A DNA stretch of 64,000 nt, from the NCBI RefSeq assembly GCF_001922575.1, contig NZ_MRCI01000001.1, positions 62,001 through 126,000 of the forward strand, given 5' to 3'. The stretch comes from Neptunomonas phycophila. Its GTDB lineage: Bacteria > Pseudomonadota > Gammaproteobacteria > Pseudomonadales > Balneatricaceae. Below are positions 58,001 to 64,000 of the stretch, piece after piece (position 1 is the stretch's first letter; each line of letters starts with the position of its first letter). The notes under the pieces were generated by a model. That model did no database searches. It was not told where the DNA came from and worked only from the letters and a program-made list of their open reading frames with translations. Both the position numbers and the translations under genes were made by a program.

Positions 58001-60965
58001 AATCACACTCATCGAGCATCACCCATTTAAGACCGTGACCAAATTCTTTTATTTGGTCGTGCAGCTCGGTGTGTAAAGGTATGCAGTTGCTCAATGCATT
58101 AACACGAGACGGTCCGCCGCCTTGAAGCGCGAAATCGACATCCCCATTTAGCACTAGATCGCATAATTCAGCCAGCCCAGAAATATGGGGTAGCTTAGCC
58201 GGTGATATGTGCTCAAGCGGGAGGTCTAGGGCTTTTACCAAAGCTTCTACGCTCGAGCGTGCTTTATTTGCTGCGGTGTGTATTCGATTTGCACACGAGA
58301 CAGCAGAAGTACGCCATTGGTTTGAAAACTCTAATTGGCGGATCGAGTTGAAATTAGCAGGGTCGAGATCTTCGATCTCACCAAAGGCGATACCCAGTTC
58401 TCTCGCCGTTTCTAAGTATGGATCTAGTTCTGCTTCTGTTCTGACCGGAGCTTGGCTTTGATCTTCTGGCCACTCTAAGCGTAATGGATGCTCATACGAG
58501 AAGCGAACTACCCTTGCCATTGCATCACGGGCAGACAGTCCAAGCGCATGCTGCCTATGTAGCTCTGATACATAGTTATTCAATCCGTGACGGACTTTTT
58601 CTAGCTTCTGCGCCTTCGCTATCCATTCGCTCTGGCTAGCGCTTTCTCGCTGCGTCCATGCAGCACCCAACTGATTAAGTACCGACTTTTTGTTTACTTT
58701 GTTTGAATGCAACTCCAAACAGAGGTGTTCTAATCCGATTTTTTCCATACGGCGGTATACGACCTGAAGTGCCGCCATTTTTTCGGCTACAAAGAGTACT
58801 TTCCGTCCTAGTGCTAAGTTTTGACAGATGATGTTCGCAATCGTTTCTGACTTGCCTGTACCCGGTGGTCCTTCAAGGACGAAGTCTTGAGGGTGGGAAG
58901 AGGCCTCTACTGCGACCATCTGAGAGGAATCGCAGTTTAGCGGTGCGTAGAAAAACTCTGGGGTTATCTTGTCGTCAACTTCGTCACGCTTTATGAAGGA
59001 ACTATCCTGTTTGAAGGCATCAGATGGGTGCTCTACAAGGTGGTCTACAAACGGACTTTGTTTAAGGAGCTCAGTACGATCGCGAAGATCTTTCCACATA
59101 AGGTATTTCGCAAACGAAAACGAGCCAAGAACAATCTCTTCAACAACAATAAAGCCTGGTTGATCCCGGATCGCAGCTCGAACGATATTCCAGATCTCTT
59201 CTACATCAGCGCCAGAATCATCTTCTGGGAGTTCGTGGCGTAACTGCTCGAGATTAATATCGTAATCTCTCTGAAGCATTTCAATGAGTGTTAGGTTAAA
59301 GGTCGGTTCTTCATCAGGGAGCTGGCGTAGCATAACCTTAGCCTGTGCGCTACGACGCTCTAGTTTTACCGGTAATAGAATCAGTGGCGCACGAAATGAT
59401 TTTTCACTATCTACTGTCTCTTTCCAGCGAAGCATACCGATCGCTAGAAATAGAGTATTTGTGCCCCCTTCTTCCAAATCATTCTTAGCCTTACGAAGGA
59501 GTTCAACGAGCTTCGTTTCTTTGCGTTTTAACGTGTCGTTAACAATGAGCTTTTTGTTGTCGAGCTGTTGTAATGCAAACTCTCTGTGTAGGTCATCGCC
59601 TGTGCTGAGCCGAAATGCTTCGGTACTACGCTCTTTATCAACAATCGGTGTTTCGTCCGCTGAAACAAAGCTAAAAACCTGATCGGCGGCTAGCATATCC
59701 TCGAGCTTGCCTAAATCCGGACAGAAGAGCTTCAAAGCAGAGCTTTTTACATTAAGTAATGGATTACGTTTCGTTAAATCTAGTAGCTTACGCTGCCACA
59801 TATCTACGCGAGTATCAGGGGTTTCTTCATAGATCCAATCACCTGCACGCACCGGTGGTAAAGGTGGTGGCAAGTCTATACCGATGGTTACGCCTGCCTC
59901 ACTATCTTCGCTATTGTTATCCGCTTCTCCATTGGTGTTATCTTCGATGACTCCAATTGGTTTTACTCGACGAGCTCGTGCTTGTGTGATGTCTATTAAC
60001 ATCACGAACTCAGATTCCTGATCCTCTTCCAGCAAAGTCTTAGCGCGTTCGATCGCTTGTTTGAATGTAACGGGCGAATCATTGGTGACCAGTGTTGTCT
60101 CGAACATCACAATGTCGGACGTATCCATACGCTTACGGAGATCAATAGGATCGTCATTGGTGAGCACAGGGAAGCATTCATCAATCAACCAAAAACCTGC
60201 GAACGCATGTGTTTTCGTAAAAGCGATGACGGGGTTCAACCCCATATTCTCTAGGCAACTGGCAAACAGGACCGAGGTATCGAGGCAGGCTGCTGTCTTA
60301 TGCTCCAATATATCGGCTGCAGGGCGGATACGCTGCCCACGTTCGGCCCATCCGTTTGGTGGTGACAAGTAGGTTAGGCGCTCGTTAAAAATTGTTGACC
60401 AAAGTGCGGCACCGAACAAAAAAGGTCGCTCACGAGTGTTGGATTGATACCCATCGATTGCGCTGTTCTGCCTTGTGTTGCGAAGCCCCTGTGCGACTTT
60501 AGCGGTTAGTACTTCAACTGTATGAACATTAGGCTGAACAAACGCACCTAGCAGTTCAGCTTGGCGTGACTCACCGCCCCAGTAATCGGCAGGTAAGAAA
60601 CTGATTTCATGATGTGACGAGAGTTCATGCGTTTGCCCATTACCATCAATATAAGACACAGCGAACGTTAGCTGAACCAGCATTTCTTCCGTTAAACCTG
60701 ATAGCTTATCGAAGTTTGGTTTTAGTGGTCGTTCCTGTAGCTTTGTGGACTGCCCTGCTTCAAGGCGATCTATTAGCCACTCTTCAGGCTCAAAGTAGAT
60801 GGGAGAGCTGGTGAGACGAACACGTATATCTCTGAAAGATTGTGAAGATTCAACTTCGACTTCAACCGGTGCTGATAGGAGCACTCGATTCAGTAATGAG
60901 TAGGCGTTTTGTTGCGCCGCTAGTGAAAAAGTGGATGCCAGGTCGCTGTTGAGCTGCAACTTCAT
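55062..60965 (-). CDS. Giant transglutaminase-like/DUF4011/SF1 helicase/Vsr nuclease protein (Hhe-like defence protein)
   Basis: A 1967-residue protein. Order: beta-rich N-terminus (1-190); transglutaminase-like domain with Cys227 (AACLDTS), His253 (KTHAFAGF) and Asp262 or Asp271-272; DUF4011 (about 385-560, WQRKLLDLTKRNPLLN); a superfamily 1 helicase split by a long helical insert, with Walker A GPPGTGKS (Lys705), Walker B VVFDEAS (Asp1330-Glu1331), GDPKQMPPS, GHYRSR, VQGDERDIIILS and VAVTRA (Arg1570); a Vsr/MTES_1575-type nuclease with Asp1657, Glu1674 and Asp1676 (GVECDGATYH); and DUF3320 (about 1805-1890). This architecture resembles the single-gene Hhe anti-phage proteins. AAGGAAG precedes ATG 60965. 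All catalytic motifs look intact. It is the island's only intact gene. Confidence 0.88.
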   Translation of the reverse strand: MKLQLNSDLASTFSLAAQQNAYSLLNRVLLSAPVEVEVESSQSFRDIRVRLTSSPIYFEPEEWLIDRLEAGQSTKLQERPLKPNFDKLSGLTEEMLVQLTFAVSYIDGNGQTHELSSHHEISFLPADYWGGESRQAELLGAFVQPNVHTVEVLTAKVAQGLRNTRQNSAIDGYQSNTRERPFLFGAALWSTIFNERLTYLSPPNGWAERGQRIRPAADILEHKTAACLDTSVLFASCLENMGLNPVIAFTKTHAFAGFWLIDECFPVLTNDDPIDLRKRMDTSDIVMFETTLVTNDSPVTFKQAIERAKTLLEEDQESEFVMLIDITQARARRVKPIGVIEDNTNGEADNNSEDSEAGVTIGIDLPPPLPPVRAGDWIYEETPDTRVDMWQRKLLDLTKRNPLLNVKSSALKLFCPDLGKLEDMLAADQVFSFVSADETPIVDKERSTEAFRLSTGDDLHREFALQQLDNKKLIVNDTLKRKETKLVELLRKAKNDLEEGGTNTLFLAIGMLRWKETVDSEKSFRAPLILLPVKLERRSAQAKVMLRQLPDEEPTFNLTLIEMLQRDYDINLEQLRHELPEDDSGADVEEIWNIVRAAIRDQPGFIVVEEIVLGSFSFAKYLMWKDLRDRTELLKQSPFVDHLVEHPSDAFKQDSSFIKRDEVDDKITPEFFYAPLNCDSSQMVAVEASSHPQDFVLEGPPGTGKSETIANIICQNLALGRKVLFVAEKMAALQVVYRRMEKIGLEHLCLELHSNKVNKKSVLNQLGAAWTQRESASQSEWIAKAQKLEKVRHGLNNYVSELHRQHALGLSARDAMARVVRFSYEHPLRLEWPEDQSQAPVRTEAELDPYLETARELGIAFGEIEDLDPANFNSIRQLEFSNQWRTSAVSCANRIHTAANKARSSVEALVKALDLPLEHISPAKLPHISGLAELCDLVLNGDVDFALQGGGPSRVNALSNCIPLHTELHDQIKEFGHGLKWVMLDECDWDQWIHQRNEATGLFGFLKRHNLRKVMSAKGLDKIENLGILDSALTARETLKQLKSSAAELEGTAIWSGIDSDPQQLNRSFTNGTRALELFKTFIGSFADPTLPVGTLRRHLVDGRDFLSDSSQIVDLARRVAEEAANMTALIHDAENLKITINVDDDLQKIAADFGVMADQSERLSRWCRWLAAKKHAAQYQLEPLSLLLEKRAIAPRDCEANAMTALCVWLAPKLIDQSPSLVQFAGASHESTIEMFRELDADVSATTAEYILAKTAGGVPDRNSPDTPAEYSVLARELTKKTRHKPVRALVSDMGDALTDLTPCFMMSPLSVAQFLPADFAFFDLVVFDEASQITTWDAVGVIARGKNVIVVGDPKQMPPSNTFGRKEEEDSDEGDLESILDQALAARLPHLRLTGHYRSRHETLIAFSNSHYYENQLTTFPSAETKTSAVTLHRIDGVYAKGRGQTNAIEAQAVVTEVVQRLTDMLNGAPERSMGIVTINLQQQRLVEDLIDEARRKNPELEHFFTATDNYDPLFVKNLESVQGDERDIIILSLTYGPTEPRGRTMSMNFGPLNKQGGERRLNVAVTRATTEMLVFSSFDSSMVDLSRTQATAVEHLKNYLEFAERGPIALAEFSSANYGVDQFDSDFEQAVAMTLREKGWKVQTQVGVSKFRVDLGIIHPDKPGEYLAGVECDGATYHSSPSARDRDRVRQTILENLGWRIVRLWSTDYFQEPEHAIKKIHERLEALLIEDRETEDVVVSEPEIISASMPEQEPEADQISSCTPNTNSSENDIQLDSKREEAKTTSIHLQASPSNSLRDVLADLPCYDSDKYFDADHWVNLSSLAKSILKLKNGITLHELTLDIALKHDLSRSSRKQRQHLRNVIKGWAGFWREGEEKTTVWLSPDDVCDEIPWRGLYAFGLERDWKNLCYQEKIGIARAALAAQPKDPIDWLFSEFKMSRRHSSTAEIFQTWIDNVQNIELSN

Positions 60966-61264
60966 ATTAACTTCCTTATTACATTTGCGCAGTATCGTGT
61001 TGTCTCGGCTGGCATTCGTTTGATAGCAGGATCGAGCAGCACATCAAGTCTAGAACCTAGGAATAAGTTCCTCAAGTATTTTAAGTTGCATAGCTTCCCA
61101 CATAAGGCACCTTCTAATGTGTTATGGACGACACTATCAGGTCACAGTGCCACAGCATAATTCACTGTGGCTGCTGTTCCACCGGTATTCACTGTAACAG
61201 CCTAAGTATGATGAGGTCTGGAGATCGTCTCTTAGACGGCATCTGACAGCATTCTTTGCCCGGT
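60966..61264. other. Right-end non-coding region of the island
   Basis: This region must hold the promoter of the minus-strand helicase gene, but no clear -35/-10 pair stands out. Imperfect repeats occur (ttcactgtggctgctg and ttcactgtaacagcc, about 61161-61202). A stop-free minus frame of about 58 codons ends at the helicase start but has no credible start codon. Confidence 0.5.
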
Positions 61265-61309
61265 TTCCGATCCTGTTGGTCGGGGGTTCGAATCCCTCCA
61301 GGCGCGCCA
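61265..61309 (+). repeat. attR: 45-bp duplicate of the tRNA-Arg 3' half
   Basis: Identical over 45 bases to 54422-54466, including the encoded CCA. The sequence to its left is unrelated to the tRNA 5' half, so it is not a second tRNA gene but the far boundary of the island. Confidence 0.9.
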
Positions 61310-61524
61310 CTTCTAGTTTCCTTTTCTGCTCTGTTCATATAGTCACTTATTGATTGCTCGAACGGGAGGGTGATAGCCCCCCGACAACTATGAGTCGAGC
61401 GAAGCGATTTTCATTCCTAGCTGTATATTAAGTTCTTGTTATTCATTGTCTTGTATTGCCATTTGTGAGATCTGCACTATGCTGTTTTGCATTAATACGG
61501 TGATATATTAAGGCGTAGACATTG

Positions 61525-61704
61525 ATGAAGTTGATAGCAGTGCTAATGTTGGCGCTTGTATTGAACGGGTGTGTTCTAACGAAGGTGGTAACGGTGCCGT
61601 TGCGTGTCGGCGGGGCGGTTGTTTCTGTGGTTCCTGTTGTGGGTAATGCGGCTGATGCGGTGATCGATACTACCGCCGATGCGATTGATTTGGTGCCTTT
61701 GTAA
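61525..61704 (+). CDS. Small lipoprotein of unknown function (DUF6726-like)
   Basis: A 59-residue protein. It has a lipoprotein signal with lipobox VLNGC (cysteine near residue 16), then a short hydrophobic Val/Gly-rich segment and a small acidic tail (DTTADAIDLVPL). It resembles short lipoproteins of the DUF6726 type; no activity is known. ATG 61525 is preferred to the TTG at 61522; AAGG lies about 12 bases upstream. It is convergent with the histidine kinase, whose stop is only four bases away. Confidence 0.7.
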   Translation: MKLIAVLMLALVLNGCVLTKVVTVPLRVGGAVVSVVPVVGNAADAVIDTTADAIDLVPL

Positions 61705-61708
61705 CGCG

Positions 61709-63553
61709 CTAATTTTTATCGGTTGTCAGGCGTATTGGTATGGCGATGATGAATTCGGTGCCTTCATTGGTCGTGCTTTTGACTTTGATGGAGCCTTGTA
61801 GAATTTTTTGCACCCATTGGTGCACCTGATGCAGCCCTAAACCTGTATGGCCTTCACCGCGACGTGTTGTGACAAAAGGGTCGAATATAGTTGGCAAGAC
61901 ATGGGGCGCAATGCCTTGGCCATTGTCTGAGATGCTAACAATAAGCTGGTTGGCTTCGGTTTTTGCACAAAGGCGAATGGTTTTACGGCTGATCGTTTGA
62001 TGACTAAAAGCGTGGTTAATAGCGTTTTCGATAAAGTTTTGTATAACCTGCGATAGAATCCCTGGGTGGCTGTAAAGTTTTAGTTGGGCTGGGTAGTCTG
62101 TTATTAGCTCGATATTCGCGTTTTTAATCAAAGAATGTAAGCTGGTAAGCAAGTCTTGAATAGGCTCATCCAGCGTAAATTCAGTGATGTCTTCAGAATT
62201 CCTATCCACGGCTAAGCGCTTAAAGCTTTTAATGAGTTTAGATGCTTGCTTTAAATTATGTTCAGTTAGTTGCAAGCCTGATTCGGCGTTGTTGACGTAT
62301 TGGTCTAAATCACTGCGTTTAAGCCCTGAATTGATGGCTTCTTGAAGCTCGTGAAGTTGGCGCTGCAGCGTACTGACCGAGATTAACGCGCCGCCAGTAG
62401 GTGTGTTTAATTCATGGGCTACTCCGGCAACCATCATTCCAAGCGAAGAGAGTTTTTGGCTTTCGGCAAGTTCTTCTATCAATAGGTTTTGTTGCTCATG
62501 AGCAGCTTGTAGTGCTTGGAAAGTAGTTTCAAGTTTACTTTTTTCCTTCTGTAAAGTGCGATGCAGCATCTGGAAGGATTGATTGTTTTTATAGAGACGG
62601 TAAATGATAAATAAACCAATGCCGAGAACCCCAAAAGCAAACTGCCCTATCATGATCTGTTGAGAGTATTTTATGTTGGAAAGCACTTCAGGCTTTGACG
62701 CGACAGCAATTGTGAGTATTTCTCGGTTAAATGTCTCTTGGTGCTCTCTAAGGGCAACAGTTCTTCTTAGGTATTGCCATAGTTGGTTGTTGAGAACGAA
62801 GCTCCCTTCGGCTGGGCCGAGTGTTAATTTGTTCCACGCTTGAGGGTATTTCTTTGAGAAATGAAACGCATGCTTATCTTCTGAGTTGATCTCAGGGGGA
62901 GGGACTAGTTTGCGTTTTCCTGCTCCCGTAATAAGAAACGTATCGAAGCGTTCGCTTTGGGCGCTCAGTAGGTTCTGAGTGGGAGGGGTTAGGTTAAACC
63001 TAATAATAAATAGGCCGGAATGAAGCCCTTCTGATTCGGTTGAGGTAACTGTTGATAGGATGTAATAGCGGTTTTCCTCATTTAATAATATGGCCGGCGC
63101 TATGGTGGTTGGCGCGCGTCTGGCTGCAGACATAAAAGCGTCGCCATACCTATCATTAGGGGTATTGTTTTCTTGGGTAGAGGTGGCGTTTAGATGGATT
63201 TGTACTTGCCCGTCGGAAGCTAACCAGGTTATTTCGGTTATAAATGGTGAGATGCTTTGGAAATGGGCAAATTCTTTAAGCACATGCTTTTGGTTGATAG
63301 GGGTTGTATTCAATAGCCCATCTTGGGTAAGCAGCCTTCTTTTGAGTAATAGGGTTATGTTTTCGATGTTGCCAAATTCATAGGCCAACGCTTTGGTTGT
63401 ATTGTAGACTTGTTGCGTTAGCTGTCCTTCAAGTTGTTGAATTTGAGCTTGAACTCGACTCTGATAGATAATAAAGCTGCCCACGATGCTCACGGCTAAT
63501 AACAAGATAGCCATCAGAATCAAAGAAGCCGAAAACCGTTTGGGCTCTTGCAC
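61709..63553 (-). CDS. Membrane sensor histidine kinase with periplasmic sensor domain
   Basis: A 614-residue protein. Membrane segments at about 11-30 and 300-320 enclose a roughly 270-residue periplasmic domain of probable double-Cache type. A coiled coil, the HisKA phosphoacceptor GVAHELNTPTGG (H-box) and a HATPase_c domain with N-box FIENAINHAF, G1 DNGQGI, F FDPFVTTR and G2 GHTGLGL follow, so it should autophosphorylate. It has no receiver domain, and no response-regulator gene is adjacent in the window. It starts at GTG 63553, four bases after the upstream EAL gene's stop, so the two are co-transcribed. Confidence 0.9.
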   Translation of the reverse strand: MQEPKRFSASLILMAILLLAVSIVGSFIIYQSRVQAQIQQLEGQLTQQVYNTTKALAYEFGNIENITLLLKRRLLTQDGLLNTTPINQKHVLKEFAHFQSISPFITEITWLASDGQVQIHLNATSTQENNTPNDRYGDAFMSAARRAPTTIAPAILLNEENRYYILSTVTSTESEGLHSGLFIIRFNLTPPTQNLLSAQSERFDTFLITGAGKRKLVPPPEINSEDKHAFHFSKKYPQAWNKLTLGPAEGSFVLNNQLWQYLRRTVALREHQETFNREILTIAVASKPEVLSNIKYSQQIMIGQFAFGVLGIGLFIIYRLYKNNQSFQMLHRTLQKEKSKLETTFQALQAAHEQQNLLIEELAESQKLSSLGMMVAGVAHELNTPTGGALISVSTLQRQLHELQEAINSGLKRSDLDQYVNNAESGLQLTEHNLKQASKLIKSFKRLAVDRNSEDITEFTLDEPIQDLLTSLHSLIKNANIELITDYPAQLKLYSHPGILSQVIQNFIENAINHAFSHQTISRKTIRLCAKTEANQLIVSISDNGQGIAPHVLPTIFDPFVTTRRGEGHTGLGLHQVHQWVQKILQGSIKVKSTTNEGTEFIIAIPIRLTTDKN

Positions 63554-63557
63554 CCTT

Positions 63558-64000
63558 CTACCCTTTTGGTGCTTGTTTGTTATGAAGTTTGACCCATTGT
63601 ATGGCGCTGTCTACAGACATGGGACGTGAAAATAAATAGCCTTGGCCAGAGGGACAGTTCATCTGTTTGAGGCGTTCAGCTTGCTCTGGCGTTTCGATGC
63701 CTTCAGCAATTACATCTAAATCAAAAAAGCGACCTAGGTGAAGAATCATATCCACAACTTTTTCGTCGGCTTCAGATAGTGTCAATTTTTGAATAAAGCT
63801 GCGATCAATCTTTAGGCCTGTGGCTGCTAGGTCAGTAATGTAAGCGAGCGATGAGTAGCCAGTGCCAAAATCATCGAGGCTCACTTTCATGCCCATTTCT
63901 ATCATTGAGCGCAGTTGCGGTGCTATGACATGGTAGTCCCGCATTGCTTTGGTTTCTGTTATCTCAAGCTCTATTTGGTTGGGGTTTATGTGATATTCAT
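63558..64000 (-). CDS. EAL-domain cyclic-di-GMP phosphodiesterase, C-terminal part
   Basis: The frame runs off the right edge; about 147 C-terminal residues are present. They hold the later EAL motifs: IELEITET, SLDDFGTGYSSLAYI, LKIDRSFI, IAEGIET and GQGYLFSRP. The retained metal and catalytic positions look active. The EAL signature itself, and any GGDEF or sensor domain before it, lie outside the window. It overlaps no other gene, and the histidine kinase starts four bases after its stop. Confidence 0.9.
   Translation of the reverse strand, partial: EYHINPNQIELEITETKAMRDYHVIAPQLRSMIEMGMKVSLDDFGTGYSSLAYITDLAATGLKIDRSFIQKLTLSEADEKVVDMILHLGRFFDLDVIAEGIETPEQAERLKQMNCPSGQGYLFSRPMSVDSAIQWVKLHNKQAPKG

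Larger units (their letters stand above)
54422..61309. mobile_element. tRNA-Arg genomic island carrying a helicase-nuclease gene
   Basis: About 6.8 kb bounded by exact 45-bp direct repeats. Cargo: an AT-rich left end, a decayed Mrr-like fragment (54782-55008) and one large intact gene (55062-60965). No integrase, excisionase or transposase is visible, so the element is either non-autonomous, a deletion remnant, or moved in trans. Housekeeping genes lie on the left side, and unrelated signalling genes begin within about 220 bp on the right. Confidence 0.85.

Noticed and set aside
60964-61140. A stop-free minus-strand frame of about 58 codons directly before the helicase gene
   Set aside because: No usable start codon or ribosome site; the helicase start at 60965 has a strong one, so this is probably leader.

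Overview
The window is 64 kb of chromosomal backbone from a gammaproteobacterium, plus one small tRNA-borne island. Gene orders point to a marine Oceanospirillales- or Pseudomonas-like lineage: nudF-yqiB-cpdA-yqiA-parE-parC, proA-nadD-rsfS-rlmH-mrdA-mrdB-mltB-rlpA-dacA-dat-ybeD-lipB-lipA, rlmE-ftsH-folP-glmM-tpiA-secG-tRNA-Leu-tRNA-fMet-rimP-nusA-infB-rbfA-truB-rpsO-pnp, and lptE-holA downstream of leuS. Proteins are close in length and motif to E. coli or Pseudomonas counterparts. The species cannot be named from the sequence alone.

Layout. 1-5.3 kb: the end of recJ, a small unknown gene and two large cyclic-di-GMP proteins (PAS-GAF-PAS-GGDEF-EAL and EAL-CBS-GGDDF). 5.4-12.2 kb: nucleotide hydrolase, cAMP phosphodiesterase, esterase and topoisomerase IV genes. 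12.3-14.0 kb: a minus-strand membrane protein whose C-terminal domain looks like a degenerate class III nucleotide cyclase. 14.2-26.3 kb: proline and NAD synthesis, ribosome silencing and methylation, then the elongasome cell-wall cluster (PBP2, RodA, MltB, RlpA, PBP5) and lipoate synthesis. 26.3-30.8 kb (minus): a cytochrome c lipoprotein, and leuS-lptE-holA. 31-35.5 kb: small conserved genes and purC. 35.6-38 kb: an apparently TrpR-autoregulated trpR-trpE-trpG unit with a clear operator. 38-53.6 kb: the RNA, translation and protein-quality backbone, including two tRNAs, the nusA-infB operon and a pnp leader with a long hairpin. 53.7-54.2 kb: a cytochrome c5.

54.4-61.3 kb is the accessory region. 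A complete tRNA-Arg(CCG) at 54390-54466 has its last 45 bases repeated exactly at 61265-61309, starting at the first base of the anticodon loop. This is the footprint of site-specific integration. The island between the repeats holds no visible integrase. Its one intact gene encodes a 1967-residue protein with a transglutaminase-like domain, DUF4011, a superfamily 1 helicase, a Vsr/MTES-type nuclease and DUF3320, resembling the single-gene Hhe-type anti-phage proteins. Beside it lies a decayed stretch that reads like the C-terminus of an Mrr-type restriction nuclease with a topoisomerase-type zinc finger. I think this island is the most interesting locus in the window.

61.5-64 kb: a tiny lipoprotein gene, then a minus-strand pair made of an EAL protein (cut by the window edge) and a sensor histidine kinase. 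Together with the first 5 kb, both ends of the window are rich in cyclic-di-GMP signalling. No CRISPR array, riboswitch, rRNA gene or intact insertion sequence was seen.
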